64,000 bases of DNA from positions 80,073-144,072 of the forward strand of contig VCMS01000143.1 in NCBI GenBank assembly GCA_022539475.1, given 5' to 3'. The position numbers and the translations under genes are program-made. The notes beneath the pieces are model-generated. The model worked only from the letters and a program-made list of their open reading frames with translations, did no database searches and was not told where the DNA came from. Shown one piece after another: positions 1 to 11,624 of this stretch (its first letter is position 1; each line of letters opens with the position of its first letter). The DNA comes from Gracilaria domingensis (taxonomy: Eukaryota > Rhodophyta > Florideophyceae > Gracilariales > Gracilariaceae).

Positions 1-185
1 CGCGCCGCCGTGCACCGCCATCACGGCCCGCCGCGCAAGAGAGAAAGTGTTGCGCGCCGCCGTGCGCTGCGGCGCGCCAGCCGAACAGAGAAGAAGTGTT
101 GCACGCTGCCGTGCGCCGCCGCAGCACAGCGAGCGAGAGAAGCGTCGCGGCGCCGTCGCCGCCACGCTTGAGCCCGACGATGAGC
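1..185. repeat. GC-rich minisatellite, partial array
   Basis: Imperfect tandem units of roughly 50-60 bp have a core such as GCGCGCCGCCGTGCGCTGCG, which is nearly self-complementary, separated by purine-rich GAGAGAA/GAAGAAG spacers. The array runs off the left edge of the window. A clearly related array lies at 8935-9225. The short open frames across it are Arg/Ala-rich by-products of the repeat and are not called as genes. Confidence 0.7.
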
Positions 186-364
186 ATCTCTATTTTTTGT
201 GCCCGCGCTGCGAACTGCGCTCGTGCCGTGTAGAGGGCTAAGAGCAGCTACGTGCTATGGCTGGTTGTCGGCGGCGCTCATGGCTAGGGAGGGAAGAACT
301 AGCAGGAATGGGGGCAGCAGGCAGGATTTACTGGGAGAAGGCAACAGAGTCATGCATCAGGATC

Positions 365-583
365 TTAGGCCCGTTCTACACCGGGACATGGACAGATTTG
401 CAGCTGTCTATTGTCCACAATTTTGTGGTCGCTTCTGAGCGACCCCACTGAAGAGACACTTCAAAAATCGTTCTGTCAGATTTGTCTTTAATTTTCCTGC
501 CGGCAAGGTTGATTTGTTTTTAATTTTTATGGTACACGTGTGCCAGTTTTGCGTGTCCATGTCCTGGTGTAGAACGGGCCTTA
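365..583. mobile_element. PIF/Harbinger-like (Tourist-type) MITE
   Basis: A 213-bp non-coding element (368-580) is bounded by terminal inverted repeats of about 27 bp beginning GGCCCGTTCTACACC. The two ends differ at one visible position (G or A after ACACC). Each end is flanked by TTA (365-367 and 581-583), the usual 3-bp target duplication of PIF/Harbinger elements. It carries no coding capacity, so it would need a transposase from elsewhere. The superfamily is inferred from the TTA duplication and the GG-rich terminus. Confidence 0.75.
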
Positions 584-589
584 AGTTCT

Positions 590-1163
590 AGAACGGACCG
601 TAGCTTCGCGAGTCATAAGTCAAACGAAGCATCGAGATCGGTGAGCAGGAGCCGGGCCGGATCCAGATTACCCTTCTAGCTGGCGGCGAAGACGAAGGCG
701 ACGCCGTCGCGAAGGCCTTGCTGGTAAGGAAACGGCGTGTCCTTGACGCTCTCGCGCACGTCTCGAGAAGCACTAACATCACCAACGGCGACTTAAGGAA
801 GCAGCAACTTCACACGGATCATCATCTCGATCGCTAATTCCACGTCGATTTCTTGAAGTCCACTGTTTGAGGTAGTATTAGAACTCTGCTCGTTCTCTTC
901 TTGACTCGGCTTCTCGTCCCCTGCAGCAGATTCGACCGCCTCGAAACCTAGGACACCAATGTAAGAATTGATTACCGGTAGCAGGTCTTGGTATGATTCC
1001 CATTGCTCGACAGCCTGAGCAAACCTCTCCTGACTTCCTCGTCCATCAGTTCACGGCACGTGCTGCAAATCTTAAGTGAACCTTGGCCTCTTTGGTAGGT
1101 CCTCGGTTGAGCTGGATCTTGGGCCCATAAGTATGAAAAGAATGATGCGCGGCTAGTAAACAT
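590..1163 (-). pseudogene. possible decayed coding remnant, unrecognised
   Basis: On the minus strand, 961-797 reads open as a Glu/Ser/Asn-rich stretch ending ...IEMMIRVKLLLP and a stop. 1163-972 reads open with a Cys-containing stretch (KICSTCREL). 784-600 gives further protein-like reading with in-frame stops. Acidic composition and stretches of sensible amino-acid use suggest old coding DNA, but no domain was recognised. The pieces could equally be chance reading. Confidence 0.2.
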
Positions 1164-2363
1164 TGGTTTACTGGTGTCGATCGCTCGTCGTCATACCCGA
1201 GCGGTCATCCCAAGTGGAGAATCGTCGCTGTCTTCTTGTGCTAAGACTATCGCGGACGCGTACAGTTTTCTTGTGACTTTGCCTTCCAGCAAAGTCACCG
1301 CTCCTTACTCTCACTCTATCTTTCTTTTTGTCTGTAGCACTGGCAAACCAACCTCCTCCTTCTCACTCCATCCCTTCCTCGTCTTCCAATCCTGTTAACG
1401 CATCCATACCAGGTGCTTCAAACCCTTTTGAGCACAGCTCTGCCCCGTCTCACATGCGAAACTTCCCCTCAAGCGCCATTCCAATTTCCGGACATCCTCC
1501 AAATCCTTCTGGGACTGCTCTTGCCAACTTTGGCACCCTTCGCTCCCAAAGCCTTTCTTTCTATCTCACTAATATTTCAAACTCACAACTGCTTCTGTAT
1601 CACAAAGCGCTCCCACTCATCTTCGTACCAGCTTAGGCCCTTTCCCGACATATCAGCACCTTCGCGCAGACGTGGTTCCTCTCCGTGATATCGAGCTAAC
1701 CTCTTCTCCTTCCCCCCAAACTTCAGATGCAGAAACTCATAGTACTCTCATGGAGATGACACCTTCCCGGATCATGAAAATGGCTTGCTCGAGCGCGCAG
1801 AAACTCAAAACACCTATGGCATCTGCTTTGGAAGAAGATCACACCTCGGCCCCTCGAAACATTCCAGACATTAGTCCGTTTGAGGCTGCTTCTGTAGCCA
1901 TCTCTTGGCTTTTCTCAAGTGCAACTCAACTACAACAAGCCGTCACTACAGCAGGAAATTCTACCTCCGGTCCAACAGCACAACCATCAGCGCCTCTTCA
2001 AGTTCCACCGCAAAAATGCGCACTCCTCTCTCTCTCTGTCCTTTTTCAGCCTAAGAATACTAATCCCCAGGACTTCGAAGATTCTGACCATGACCATGAA
2101 CAACCCCCAATCAAAAGGGCCAGGCAGGTTATAGACCCGAAAACATTGTCCTTTGGCACCTCCAGGAATCATCAAAGTTCTCTCTCCCATTACCCGGGGA
2201 AATAACTAAGCTCTGACAGCTTGAAAGTGGAGCAGCTGATCGGACCAGCAATCTTCTCAATCTTGACCTCCTAAGGAACCGATATCCAGACCTTCCTACA
2301 GCATCATTTCAAACACTGGCAGCGCACCCAAACCAGGTAACCAACCCCATCGGAATAGAAGGT

Positions 2364-2989
2364 GTGACCCTCGGTCGCATCATTCTCGTCGAAATGCTCC
2401 TGTACGAATCCCCAAAGCAAGAACTCGAACAAAGACCCTCCCTAGAAGTAGCTCTCCGCCGTCTCTACGCCATACTGCGTGTCGGAAAAAGTCTTTCAAC
2501 AGGTCTTCACTCCGAGAAGCGCGACGCATGGGACGAGGTTTTGCACCTCTTGGAGACAATATTGCAGGGCACAGTCAGATCAGAAGACCTGGAGAAAGTC
2601 GTCACGAAGAACATAACACTACAGAAGAAGCGACTCCTCGCAATCAAGGCAATTCAAAAGGAATGGTCGAAAGTTCGAAACAACTCGCGCAGGCCGTACC
2701 GCCCGAACCGCGACGAGCAGCAACCGCAACAATCAGCTCCAAAACACAAGACCGGAAATCATGGCAAGTGAACAACAACATTGCGCCACTGTTTCCCCTT
2801 CCTCGGGATATGTCCCTTCGCTCGGCCTGTCCACAACCGCTCGAGGCTTTACAAGCTCTATTACACCTTTATCTCGAATCAAAGATCAAATTACGCAAAC
2901 TCGGCGGCCCTGCAAGAAATCGTCACACCTCAACATACAGAAGAATGTTCCCAGCAGTTTATCGTACTCGCTCTCTAGGTCTTCGATAG
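2364..2989 (+). pseudogene. DIRS-like Gag-like fragment (fossil)
   Basis: The 135-residue open frame 2364-2771 is Leu/Glu/Lys-rich and helical-looking (RPSLEVALRRLYAILRVGK), then becomes basic and Gln-rich (RRPYRPNRDEQQPQQ). That is the composition of a Gag that binds nucleic acid at its C terminus. An overlapping frame continues to 2989, where an inverted LTR begins. There is no zinc knuckle. Assignment to the DIRS remnant is by position and strand. Confidence 0.3.
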
Positions 2990-2997
2990 CGGATTAT

Positions 2998-5110
2998 GTG
3001 GTGCAAACCCGTGTGCGGAGAAACAACAGCCGCGTCGCGGAAAACCACCGACTAGGTGTTCAAGCCCTGCTCCCCATAGCGGTAGGGACAGTGGTAGAAC
3101 CCTCCAATAGGGCTGACAAGAGCCAGGTGTGAACCCGGGCAGCCCCGTTCTGATCGTGCAGTCGAAGGTAAGATGGGGTAGATGCGCCGCTAAATCCGGA
3201 TGCTCACGGCAAGCCACATCAAGTGGAGATATCTCGGCCAACGGTGTTGCGCAAAACGAACGACAGACGAGCCGCACAGCGGTGCACCAACTCGTGAGAT
3301 CCGGAAATATTCTTGGAAAATGAGGGCTACAACAGTATGACAGGGCGGAGTGACAAGATCCGTAGGACGGAAACAATAACAGTAAAACAATAGAAAAGAT
3401 GCAGTAACGACGATCTAGGATTCACTAGTGGTAGACCCTGTGAGATAAAGTGATGCGCAGTCGATTTCCATCGGATGAAACTTTTGGACATCTATAGGGT
3501 ATCAGTGTTTTCTGCAAAGCCAGGATATCGGAATGATATGCCGTGGTACCGCGTTGGATGCGCCTAATTGATGCCCTGTACATGTTTTTTGGATACACAA
3601 AAATTATTCTAAATATATTCACATGATGCACGAAGTGTAGAGCAAAATGCCCTGATGAGGGATGCACCGAGGTGCTTTTCATAGACTGTTAATCCGTTAC
3701 CGGCTGCGACACCTCGTGTTATGAGAGGCTACTGCAGTGATGGCCCTATTTTGGGGTATGTCTAGGAAGGGTAGCGTTTCTGCACACGTGTGCTGAGTTG
3801 GCCCGATGCCGGGTGCACCTTGGAAAGCCTGCCGCGGTTTCACATTTGTAGGATGTTGGCCGGCAGCGCCGGATAGTTAGATATTTTTAATTGATATTTT
3901 CAAGTGCCGTATATAAGTGGCGGCACTTGCCGCCACCTGACGGGAAGTAAACCTCAAGGAGGCTTCTGGCTCTGACTTTCTTGGCGCTTGCGAACGGTCT
4001 TCGTCCCTAACCGGGCAAACCGCCGCGATCCCGGGCTAGTCATCCGACCTATACCACTGAGAAGTTCTAGACCGTCGTTACGGCATCTTTTGTTTGTTTC
4101 TTTATTATTATTTCCGTCATACGGCTCTCGTTTCTCTGCCCTGTTGTACAGGTTTTTGCCCACTAGTCTCGGGACTTATTCCCGTTTATCACGACTCAGT
4201 GCTCCGCAGCGCGGCTCGTTTGCTGATCCCCTGTTGCTCCCTATCGTTAAGCTGGATATCTCCACTGGCTGTGGCTCGCCGAAACAACCGGATACCTACG
4301 CCGATTCTTCCCCTTCACCTCTGACTGCACGCTCAGATCGGGGCCACCCGGACTTACAGCCGGCATCGCGCTGGCCCTGTCAGAGGGTTCTACTGCTGCA
4401 TCTACCCCTATAGAGAGCAGGTTTCGAACACCCTGTCCGTGCGTTTTCCGCGACGCGGCTCTTGTTTGCCCACTCCTGGGATTGCACCACACCAAGATAT
4501 ATCCCATGTATGTCCAGAAATTCAGAGTGCATTATTTGGACATCACAAAATCTAATGGACATCTCTTTTTGCATCATATGCGTGTCACGCGGCTATCATT
4601 TAGGTATACTTTATGCATCATCTGACCATTATTTAATTATATCATAGGGACATCTTAAAGAGATCAAATGGACATCTTCAGGTTTCGTAATTCTAACATA
4701 AGTTATCTCAGCGATATCATCAGGACATCAATTCACCTCTCTGGGAGAAGTGGATAGCCGCTCCGGGGATGCGGCGGTATAGCCCGGTTAGGGAACAAAA
4801 ACCGTTCGCACGCGGCAAGAAGCTAGAGCCGAACGCCTCCTTAAGGTTTACTTCTAGTACAGTCGCGGCTGGTGCCGCAACCTGCACAAGGAACTTGAAA
4901 ATATCAACAAAATATCTAACCATCCGACGCTGCCGGTCAACGCTCCATACGTGTTAAGCCGTGGCAGGCTTGCCACAGCGCACCCCGCATCGAGCTGACT
5001 CAGGCACAAGTTTCCAAAAACACTACCCTTTTTAGGCATACCATAACATAGGACCACTACCACAGTAGCCTCTCATAACATGAGGCGTCGAAGCCGGTAG
5101 CGGATCAACA
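2998..5110. mobile_element. nest of inverted LTR-like repeats
   Basis: A minus-strand LTR-like sequence occurs in two blocks, 5110-4755 (its 5' part) and 3430-2998 (its 3' part). The DNA between them (3431-4754) contains a plus-strand copy of the same LTR-like sequence at 3687-4491. Both orientations start TGTT(A/G)ATCCG and end GCACCACA, and the copies are visibly diverged. The arrangement implies that one copy, with some 250 bp of flank on each side, landed inside another, or that a local inversion and duplication occurred. No coding remains of the element were recognised and no clear target duplication was seen around the outer copy. Confidence 0.55.
3687..4491 (+). repeat. LTR-like repeat, forward copy
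   Basis: A sequence of about 805 bp begins TGTTAATCCG and ends GCACCACA, so it has the TG...CA ends of an LTR. It contains a TATA-like GTATATAAG near 3909. Its first 350 bp match 5110-4755 in reverse and its last 430 bp match 3430-2998 in reverse. It may be a solo LTR. Confidence 0.5.
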
Positions 5111-5929
5111 AAATATGAAAAGAATCTGAATGCATTTTTGACAAAGGCGTTTTGCTCTTAAGATAATGATACAAACATTCACAAAAACACTTTCAAACAT
5201 TTATCAATCCTGCTTTCAAATCCAGAACTCGATCACCTATATCGAAGAACATCAGCGCTTTTGTCTCGAGGGCTTTTCAAGCCAATCAATCCCTCCCGTC
5301 TTTCCCTTTTCCCGTCGGAGCTCCCCCTAGACCTAAGGACTTTCAATATTGGATACGTAGAATCCCAGAACACATTCAGAAACTATTCCTCGGTTCAACC
5401 TAATCCGACTTTGAGAAGCTTCTCACCACCGTTTCATTCCAGAAACCAGAAGCTTCGCGACTTAGGGACGCAATGCCAAAGCCACGTACTTACGCAACCC
5501 TGGTAAACTACTACCAACTTTTGGAAGGAATGCAAACAGCATTGATGTTAACATGGTTCGTAGTCGCCGAGGAAGACGAACATATTCTAAACTCGCAGAC
5601 GTCATACAATTAATTTTCTTCTCCGTAACGAAGTCCCCGGAACAAGCTTGACTCCTCTCTTGGCCTAGGATATAGAATCAGCTCCTACCAGATCCACCAC
5701 ACACATATCTCTCGGAATCAAATCTCTTCAATTCTATTGTACCAAGCACAGCGCTGTCGGCAATCTACTTCGACGTATCTAGCATGTTCCATAATATTGT
5801 TCTTTCTCCAAGCCTCTCAAAGCTATTCCCGCTTCAAAAGGTCAACGCTCGAGACCATTCGCCATCCCTAGTCGTGCGTATCTCCCGGCAAATACGCAAA
5901 CAGATCAGAAATCAAACACGACTGAGCCC

Positions 5930-6359
5930 ATGCTAAGCATCGATGCCCATGAGCTTCAAATGGTCGATGTATATCAGCCAAACCTTTACTGGCCGCCTCC
6001 TCCAAGAGTCCTTCAACCTTTTTCGGCAGTCTTCCGGTTTAGCTCGCTCCCAATTGCTTTTGTTACCTTTCTGCCCGGAGAATGCTCCGTTTATCCTGTC
6101 CAAGGAGGTCGCTCTTCTTCTGCATATTATTGATGACATAGAAGTTGTTGTCTCAAGTTGGCCCAAGGAGGCATTTCTACTTCTCTACAAGATCATGAGG
6201 ACAGTTTTTAGAGCGGTCAGACTGCCTACCAAGCCCAGCAAGTGCTGTCCCTTTAACACCGTCGTGAGGCAACATCTTTCATTTATTGGATGCACATGGG
6301 ATCTTGAGCATGGAATTTGTCAGGAGGAAGAAAGTATTTTTCTTTATTTGTTATTCTGA
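5930..6359 (+). pseudogene. DIRS-like reverse transcriptase palm fragment (fossil)
   Basis: The open frame reads as the centre of an RT palm: an APFILSK segment, then IIDDIEVV (the two-Asp catalytic motif), then a helix, a K.SKC segment and a FIGCTWD segment. These are the B-to-E motif order of reverse transcriptases, and FIGCTWD fits the FLG-type motif of DIRS/Ngaro RT. The rest of the enzyme is not intact here. The DIRS assignment is tentative. Confidence 0.5.
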
Positions 6360-6399
6360 ATTCGACGATGATTTAAGACGACCTCTAACAAGACGGTAC

Positions 6400-8190
6400 A
6401 AATTCGAACCAGATCGCACGGCTCACCCTTCACCAGTTCGCGAATGGCCTCGGCACTCATCAACAGTCCGTCCCGGAATCCATCATCACACTGCCCAGAG
6501 CAGGTCAGTCCGCACGTGTGACAGAGAGGTTCTTCTTTGTACGGCTTTTGGTTCATGTTACAGGTGTATGGGGGGAAGAAAAAAAGGAGAGGAATCTATG
6601 GGTATGGAAAATAAGCAACCGGGGGAGTAATCACATGACTTATATATGGGAGGAAAGTCAATTTGCGTTGAATGTTTGCATTGGAATTCAAAATTGTTAG
6701 AAAAACACGGAGTTATTCATCACTGGAGTACATTGGTGGACGCATCAAAGACGTAACGCTGTGACCCACAGTACATATTTCATTGGTTACTACACACGTG
6801 TAGGGCCACCGCACCAATAGAAATGTGCTACCATGCAGCAGCATGAATGTCGTTGGTGGGGCATGCAGTGGTCCCTACTCTAGTATCAAGGAGAGGTCTG
6901 CTGTAGTACTTTGATAACTGGAATGCATTTGTGCGTTTCTGGCTGAATCAGAGCGACTAGAATGATTATACAAACAGTCTGAAAGACATCTAGCGGTGTA
7001 TAGACCCAAAACAAAATTGCGTTCATCAACTACATGATTGTATCAACCTTACTCTATATCCTGGGCAGTGCAGCTAAGTAAGTTATTACTGCGTCTAGAC
7101 CTCTGTGCTTTACTAACATTTGTTTGTGCTTGCGCGTTTTGTGCGAGCAATGCTCTACTCAACAGAAAACCCAGTACCGGTCGAAGCGCCGTCGGCGTGG
7201 AAGTGAATTGGATAGTGTGTACCATAGGCGTTTCTGCCGTCAGTGAGCCGCATTGGAGCTTCAACTCGGATAACATTGTGGGTCGAGGTACCTGGTGCTA
7301 CACGGACTTTGGCGCTAGACGAAAAGCTGTCTGTTGGGGTTTTTTTGAGTGCCGCGTAACCTCTTCTGCAAGAAACAATCTTGGACACAGAGTGACGACA
7401 GACTTATTTTCAGTTAAGAATTCTCCTTAAGACGTCTTGTAAGAAGTCTATAGGCTTTTATTTGGACGTGCGAAGATTAGTTTGGCTGCAGAATCTGGGT
7501 GCAGTTTGTTGTCGTTTCTTGCTCGATCTTTTGCTTTGGGGTTGTCCATCCACTAGTTTGTTTTTATTTCCTTCTTTGCTCTTGGATCTTCCTTTGGGCA
7601 TTCTAAGTTTATTACTTTGGTGGAATCAGGGACAAAGTGGGTTTTTAGTGGCTAGCTGTTCTACTCTGACTTTTTTCCTGCTACGAGAGGCATAGGTAGG
7701 GTTCTGTAAACATTGGTGTCGTTTGTCAGCAGAATGAGGTCCAAAACTTTGTCTCTAAAATGAGATCCGAACTTGATGCACATCAACCTCGGCTGCAAGA
7801 ACTCTTTTATTCCAACATCATCAAGCAGTATGAATGGCAATCTGTCATTGCTTATATTAACTGGCCGTCTTTGCTGAATTGATCACTCCTATTGTGCCTT
7901 AACGTCACTTTCAAACACTCGTATCAAGATACAAACACTCTTGTTACCATCACGAACCAAAGAAAGAAAGAGCTGTCTATCATAAGCACTCTGTTAGCTC
8001 TGGTAGTCGTTGACCTTATTTTTCCGGTGTCAAAAATTATTATCACCTTCCACGTTTTACCTCATGCTGGAGCCGCCTTTTTCTTAGGAGTAATATAGGC
8101 TCTAAGTGGCACCCGTTTATTCAGCTGCTAAAATTTTAGTGCTTACGAGAGTACTTTGTGCTCTCTACACTCAGTGAAAAGCCAGTGTTG
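6400..8190. other. no recognisable gene
   Basis: Short open frames only. A minus-strand 70-residue frame at 6344-6556 is Cys-containing (CHTCGLTCSGQC) and a plus-strand frame at 7462-7695 is Leu-rich, but neither was recognised. The stretch lies between two pieces of a DIRS-like remnant and may hold further decayed or inserted elements. Confidence 0.4.
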
Positions 8191-8399
8191 AGTTGAATCT
8201 GACACATTCTTGTTCTCCAACGCCTCAGAATGCATTCGCTCTAAGGCTCTTTTCCGCCGTACCGCATAACACTACCATAAGATTATGGAGATGGGCCCGC
8301 GGCTGCCGCGTTTTGCAGTCAACGTTTGCATGTTCAATGCAGAACACGAAAGAAATACATAGAATATATCTTTCTCTGTCTTGAAGAGTGCCGTTGTTC

Positions 8400-8694
8400 C
8401 ACAAATGGAACAAAGAAGAGCATATCAAATGTCCCGAATACTGCTGTTCTTGCTCTCACATGGCTCATTAACCAAGAATTTTGTAAATGCAACTGCATTT
8501 TTTCCGATTCTATGGTGTCTATAGGCGCTTTGAGGAAAGAAAGATCGTCATCTATTTTTATTCTTTTGAGATGTCGCCGTTTTGGATTCTTTACTTTGGC
8601 TTCAGGCAGTCGTGCCGTTTTGTTACATGTACCGTCCGAACCAAATGCAGCGGATTGGCCCTCCAGGACCGTAGCATGTCCGCTTGGATTTTGA
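8400..8694 (+). pseudogene. DIRS-like RNase H-like fragment (fossil)
   Basis: The frame ends with FSDSMVSIGALRKER, a basic helix, VLLHVPSEPNAADWPSR. The S-D-S motif and the terminal N-x-A-D-x-x-S-R motif are characteristic of the RNase H region that follows the RT in DIRS-like elements. Upstream, W-L-I-N-Q-E-F matches the usual INxxE position. It lies on the same strand as the RT fragment but 2 kb further along. Confidence 0.45.
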
Positions 8695-8934
8695 TGGAAG
8701 AGCATTGTTTTACTTGGTATCGACGATTATTGGGCGGGAACAGTACATCTCCAGTGGAGTGTACTCAGTGGAGTAAGTCTGGAGGCGGTTGTGGAGGCGG
8801 CTATGGAGGCGGTTCCAAGGGAGTGTCCCGCACTGCCTTGGACACGGCCAAAAGATTTCCTTATCCCCGGAGATTGCTCCGGAGATAAAATCACCCTCCA
8901 CCCCTGAACTGCGTCTGCCGCCCCGTCTGCGCTC

Positions 8935-9225
8935 ACTGCTACGCGCCGCGCGCCGCGGCGCGCGGCTGAAGATGATGAGGTCGCGCGCTTCGGCGCGGCG
9001 GCAAAGAGAAGGAAGCTGCGCGCCGCGCGCTGCGCCGCGCATAAGGAAGAGAACAATAAAGTCGCGCGCCGCGCGCTGCGACGCGCGTGAGGAAAAGGAA
9101 GATGAGGTGGCGCGCCGCGCGCTGCGGCGCTCCTGAAGACGATGAAGTCGCGCGCCGCGCGCCTCGGAGAGCCTGAGGCAGAGGGCGACGAAGTTGCGCG
9201 CCGTGCGCTGCGGCGTGCCTGAAAC
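8935..9225. repeat. GC-rich minisatellite, about five units
   Basis: Successive units of about 50-58 bp repeat a core like TCGCGCGCCGCGCGCTGCGG followed by a purine-rich GAAGATGAGG spacer. The core can fold on itself. The long minus-strand frame across the region (8710-9354) is an Arg/Ala/Ser-rich reading of the repeat and is not called as a gene. It is related to the array at the left edge of the window. Confidence 0.8.
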
Positions 9226-9574
9226 TGAAGATGATACCACTGGCTCTGTACTGGTGTTGTGCCTCTCGCGCTGCTGTTCCTCTGTATTGATACGGACGGG
9301 AATGGACGCTTCTACTGTGAACGAAAGGAAATAGGGGAAAGCGCTGTGGGACACTGTTGCTACCGCTGCTGTGGGACCGTTACTGTTCTGGAAGTGGGGC
9401 TGCGGCTACTGGATGATTGGCGCGCCTTGTGACTGCTACTATGATAATGATGTTGAGACTACTGATATGATGGCGATGACGCTGGCGATGCGCTGCACGA
9501 TGCTACGGTTAATTTACGAGGCATCTAAAGCGCACGTAAGCAGAATAACTAAAGGCAGGAAGAACGATTGGGAC

Positions 9575-9979
9575 TCATGCAAAGATTATTGCCTTGACGG
9601 CTTTGTGAACCAAACGGAGAGCCAGCGCTCGAGATGGAGACCTAAGCGCCATCAAAGACAGCTCCAAGCCCACGTTGATACCACGAGCGAAATGATCCGG
9701 TAGTTCACCAAGGTTCTCTCTCAACTCGTCCAAACTGATACCCCGCTTAAACAGAAAGGCATATAAGGCGTCTTCGAACGCTAACAGCTGGGCCTCGACA
9801 CGCTCTTTGGCCGACTCCTCATCCTCGTTCGCCAACGCCATAAGTTCCTCTTCTTCGATAACATCAGCCGTAACCTCTCTGGCTTCAGACTCTATCACGC
9901 AAGTCGACCTCGCTTTTGGAACATCCGAACCATTGGTATCATCATCTGTCACGGTGGCTAAAATATCTTTGGCCGACAT
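9575..9979 (-). CDS. small acidic hypothetical protein
   Basis: A 134-residue frame starts at the ATG at 9979 (MSAKDILATVTDDD...). The N-terminal half is very acidic, with Asp/Glu/Thr/Ser and an IEEEELMALANEDEE run. The C-terminal half is predicted helical and hydrophobic (FEDALYAFLFKRG, then GINVGLELSLMALRSP). There is no signal peptide or known domain. The open frame extends upstream to 10123, but that extension is hydrophobic and compositionally different, so I prefer the internal ATG. It could be a real small gene or a retroelement Gag remnant. Confidence 0.35.
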   Translation of the reverse strand: MSAKDILATVTDDDTNGSDVPKARSTCVIESEAREVTADVIEEEELMALANEDEESAKERVEAQLLAFEDALYAFLFKRGISLDELRENLGELPDHFARGINVGLELSLMALRSPSRALALRLVHKAVKAIIFA

Positions 9980-10139
9980 TGTAAGACTGAACTTGAGAAA
10001 GATCCGAACAACAGTTGTGTACCTGGGGAACAACGAAGAGAGGTGATGATACCGATGCGACCTAAATAGATAAACAGATGAGAAAGAGAGTAGTAAGATG
10101 CCACGAGAACAATAGCCAACCACAAATCAACATAATGAG

Positions 10140-11600
10140 ATATTGGGACCGAACATCATGGCATTATATGGAACACGAATATAACCTACGAAACTGGTTC
10201 AGGACCTAACAACATATCATCACTGGCCAACCACCACCAACATGACGAAGAACGGTACGTTAACATCACTACCTACTATGTAAATGGTGAGCAACACTAG
10301 GTTTTTTTTGGAACAACAAGAAGATCATGCTAGAACTTAGGGTATACGAAGCATCACCAGTGTAGATATAAACCCCCGAGTCCAACGCTTCTCAGCCATT
10401 TCGACTCGGGCAGACCACTTTTCCCACTCGACGAACCCCCCCATCCTTGCCTCTCTCGCCTTTCTTCCTCCCTTTCCGTCGTCACCAACCTTCTTTCCTT
10501 TGGAAATCCCATCTTCCCACAGCGTAGTCTGCGCCTCCCTGCCACGAAATTCTCCCCTATATTTCCTTATTCCCGGCTGCCCGGTTTCCCGCCGTTCCCT
10601 ACACAGTCGCCTTGTGCTGCCCTCTATTGGGCCCGTCCGCACATTGCAAACATATCTACATCCCGGTTCGCCCGGACGAACGTGGGCAGTGGTACGCATT
10701 GCACTGGTTCCCTTCCTGTCGTAACCTCGCCTGGTTACTAGGTTTATGGTAGTATCGACGACAGGACCGAACGCCTTAGCTCGGTCCATTCCACTGTTCC
10801 GCCGACAGCCTTGGTGTATTGGTCTGTTAGCACTGCATTCTGTTGTTGTGTTAGCATTCGGCATCGGACGCCAAATCACACTCTCGTTTAATTACTCTCC
10901 CTGCTTCCTGCTAGCGGAGAGTTTCTGCTACTTTGAAGTTATCTTGTCTGCTTCTGCAGGCATCTGAGCTACGTTAACTTGTCGTCCTTTTTGGGCTAGT
11001 AATCTCGAGCATTTATTGTGTCGCTATCCTTGGGTTTGTCACCACCTGCGCTGTTTCCCCTAAAATTGGCGTTCACAGGAAGTTGTGCTTAAATGCATGG
11101 TTTTTTCGACATGGCCGTCGACGTTACTCCGGTTTCAGACACTAAAGGTCTATGCCGCAGAGCAATATGCTTGCGTGGAATAATAGCCATTCAAATGTGA
11201 TAGCCCATGTACACGCATATTCATGAAGTCCGGCGTGTAGTAATTACTTACGATTTACACAAACGAGATGAAAAACAATCTCTGAAATTTCGAGATCCGA
11301 AGAAGAAAATTTATCGGACCGGCAATGCGTGGGAGGCAAATCTCTACAGCGCCGGCGGCGCCTGCACTTCGCTCTGTTGTTCGTGTTTTTTGCCGGGCGT
11401 TGCCGTCCTCGCTTTTTCACTCACTACCCCCGCCCTTGGAGCAGTTTTATCCTAATAGGACGGGCTGAACGCGTACGATAGATACCGTACGATGCAGCAG
11501 AGCCTTATTAGCAGTTGCTCGCTCTGTGTCTCCTTTCCCAGAAACAAAGATCGCCGTTGAGCAGAACGAGAGTGCCAGATAAATCATCAATATTCCGGAG
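10140..11600. other. no confident gene
   Basis: A minus-strand 180-residue frame (10337-10879) lies here but is basic, low in hydrophobic content and has no recognisable motif. A TATA-like TATAAACC occurs near 10368 on the plus strand, followed by a pyrimidine-rich stretch, which might be a promoter or part of an LTR. No matching second repeat was found. Confidence 0.35.
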
Positions 11601-11624
11601 AACAACAAATCATCATCGTATTCC

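Larger units (their letters stand above)
1320..8700 (+). mobile_element. decayed DIRS-like (tyrosine-recombinase type) retroelement remnant
   Basis: Protein-like fragments on the plus strand appear in the order expected for a DIRS-type element. Gag-like pieces lie at about 1672-2989 and 5250-5590, an RT palm-like piece at 5930-6359, and an RNase H-like piece at 8400-8694. No tyrosine recombinase was recognised. The element is broken in many places and is interrupted by an LTR nest at 2998-5110. About 1.9 kb between the RT and RNase H pieces holds nothing I recognise. Family assignment rests on the RT and RNase H patterns only. The outer limits are approximate. Confidence 0.4.

Noticed and set aside
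8710-9354. 214-residue minus-strand frame
   Set aside because: It is a reading of the GC-rich minisatellite, with Arg/Ala repeats only.
10337-10879. 180-residue minus-strand frame
   Set aside because: Basic, no hydrophobic core pattern and no motif. Not distinguishable from chance.
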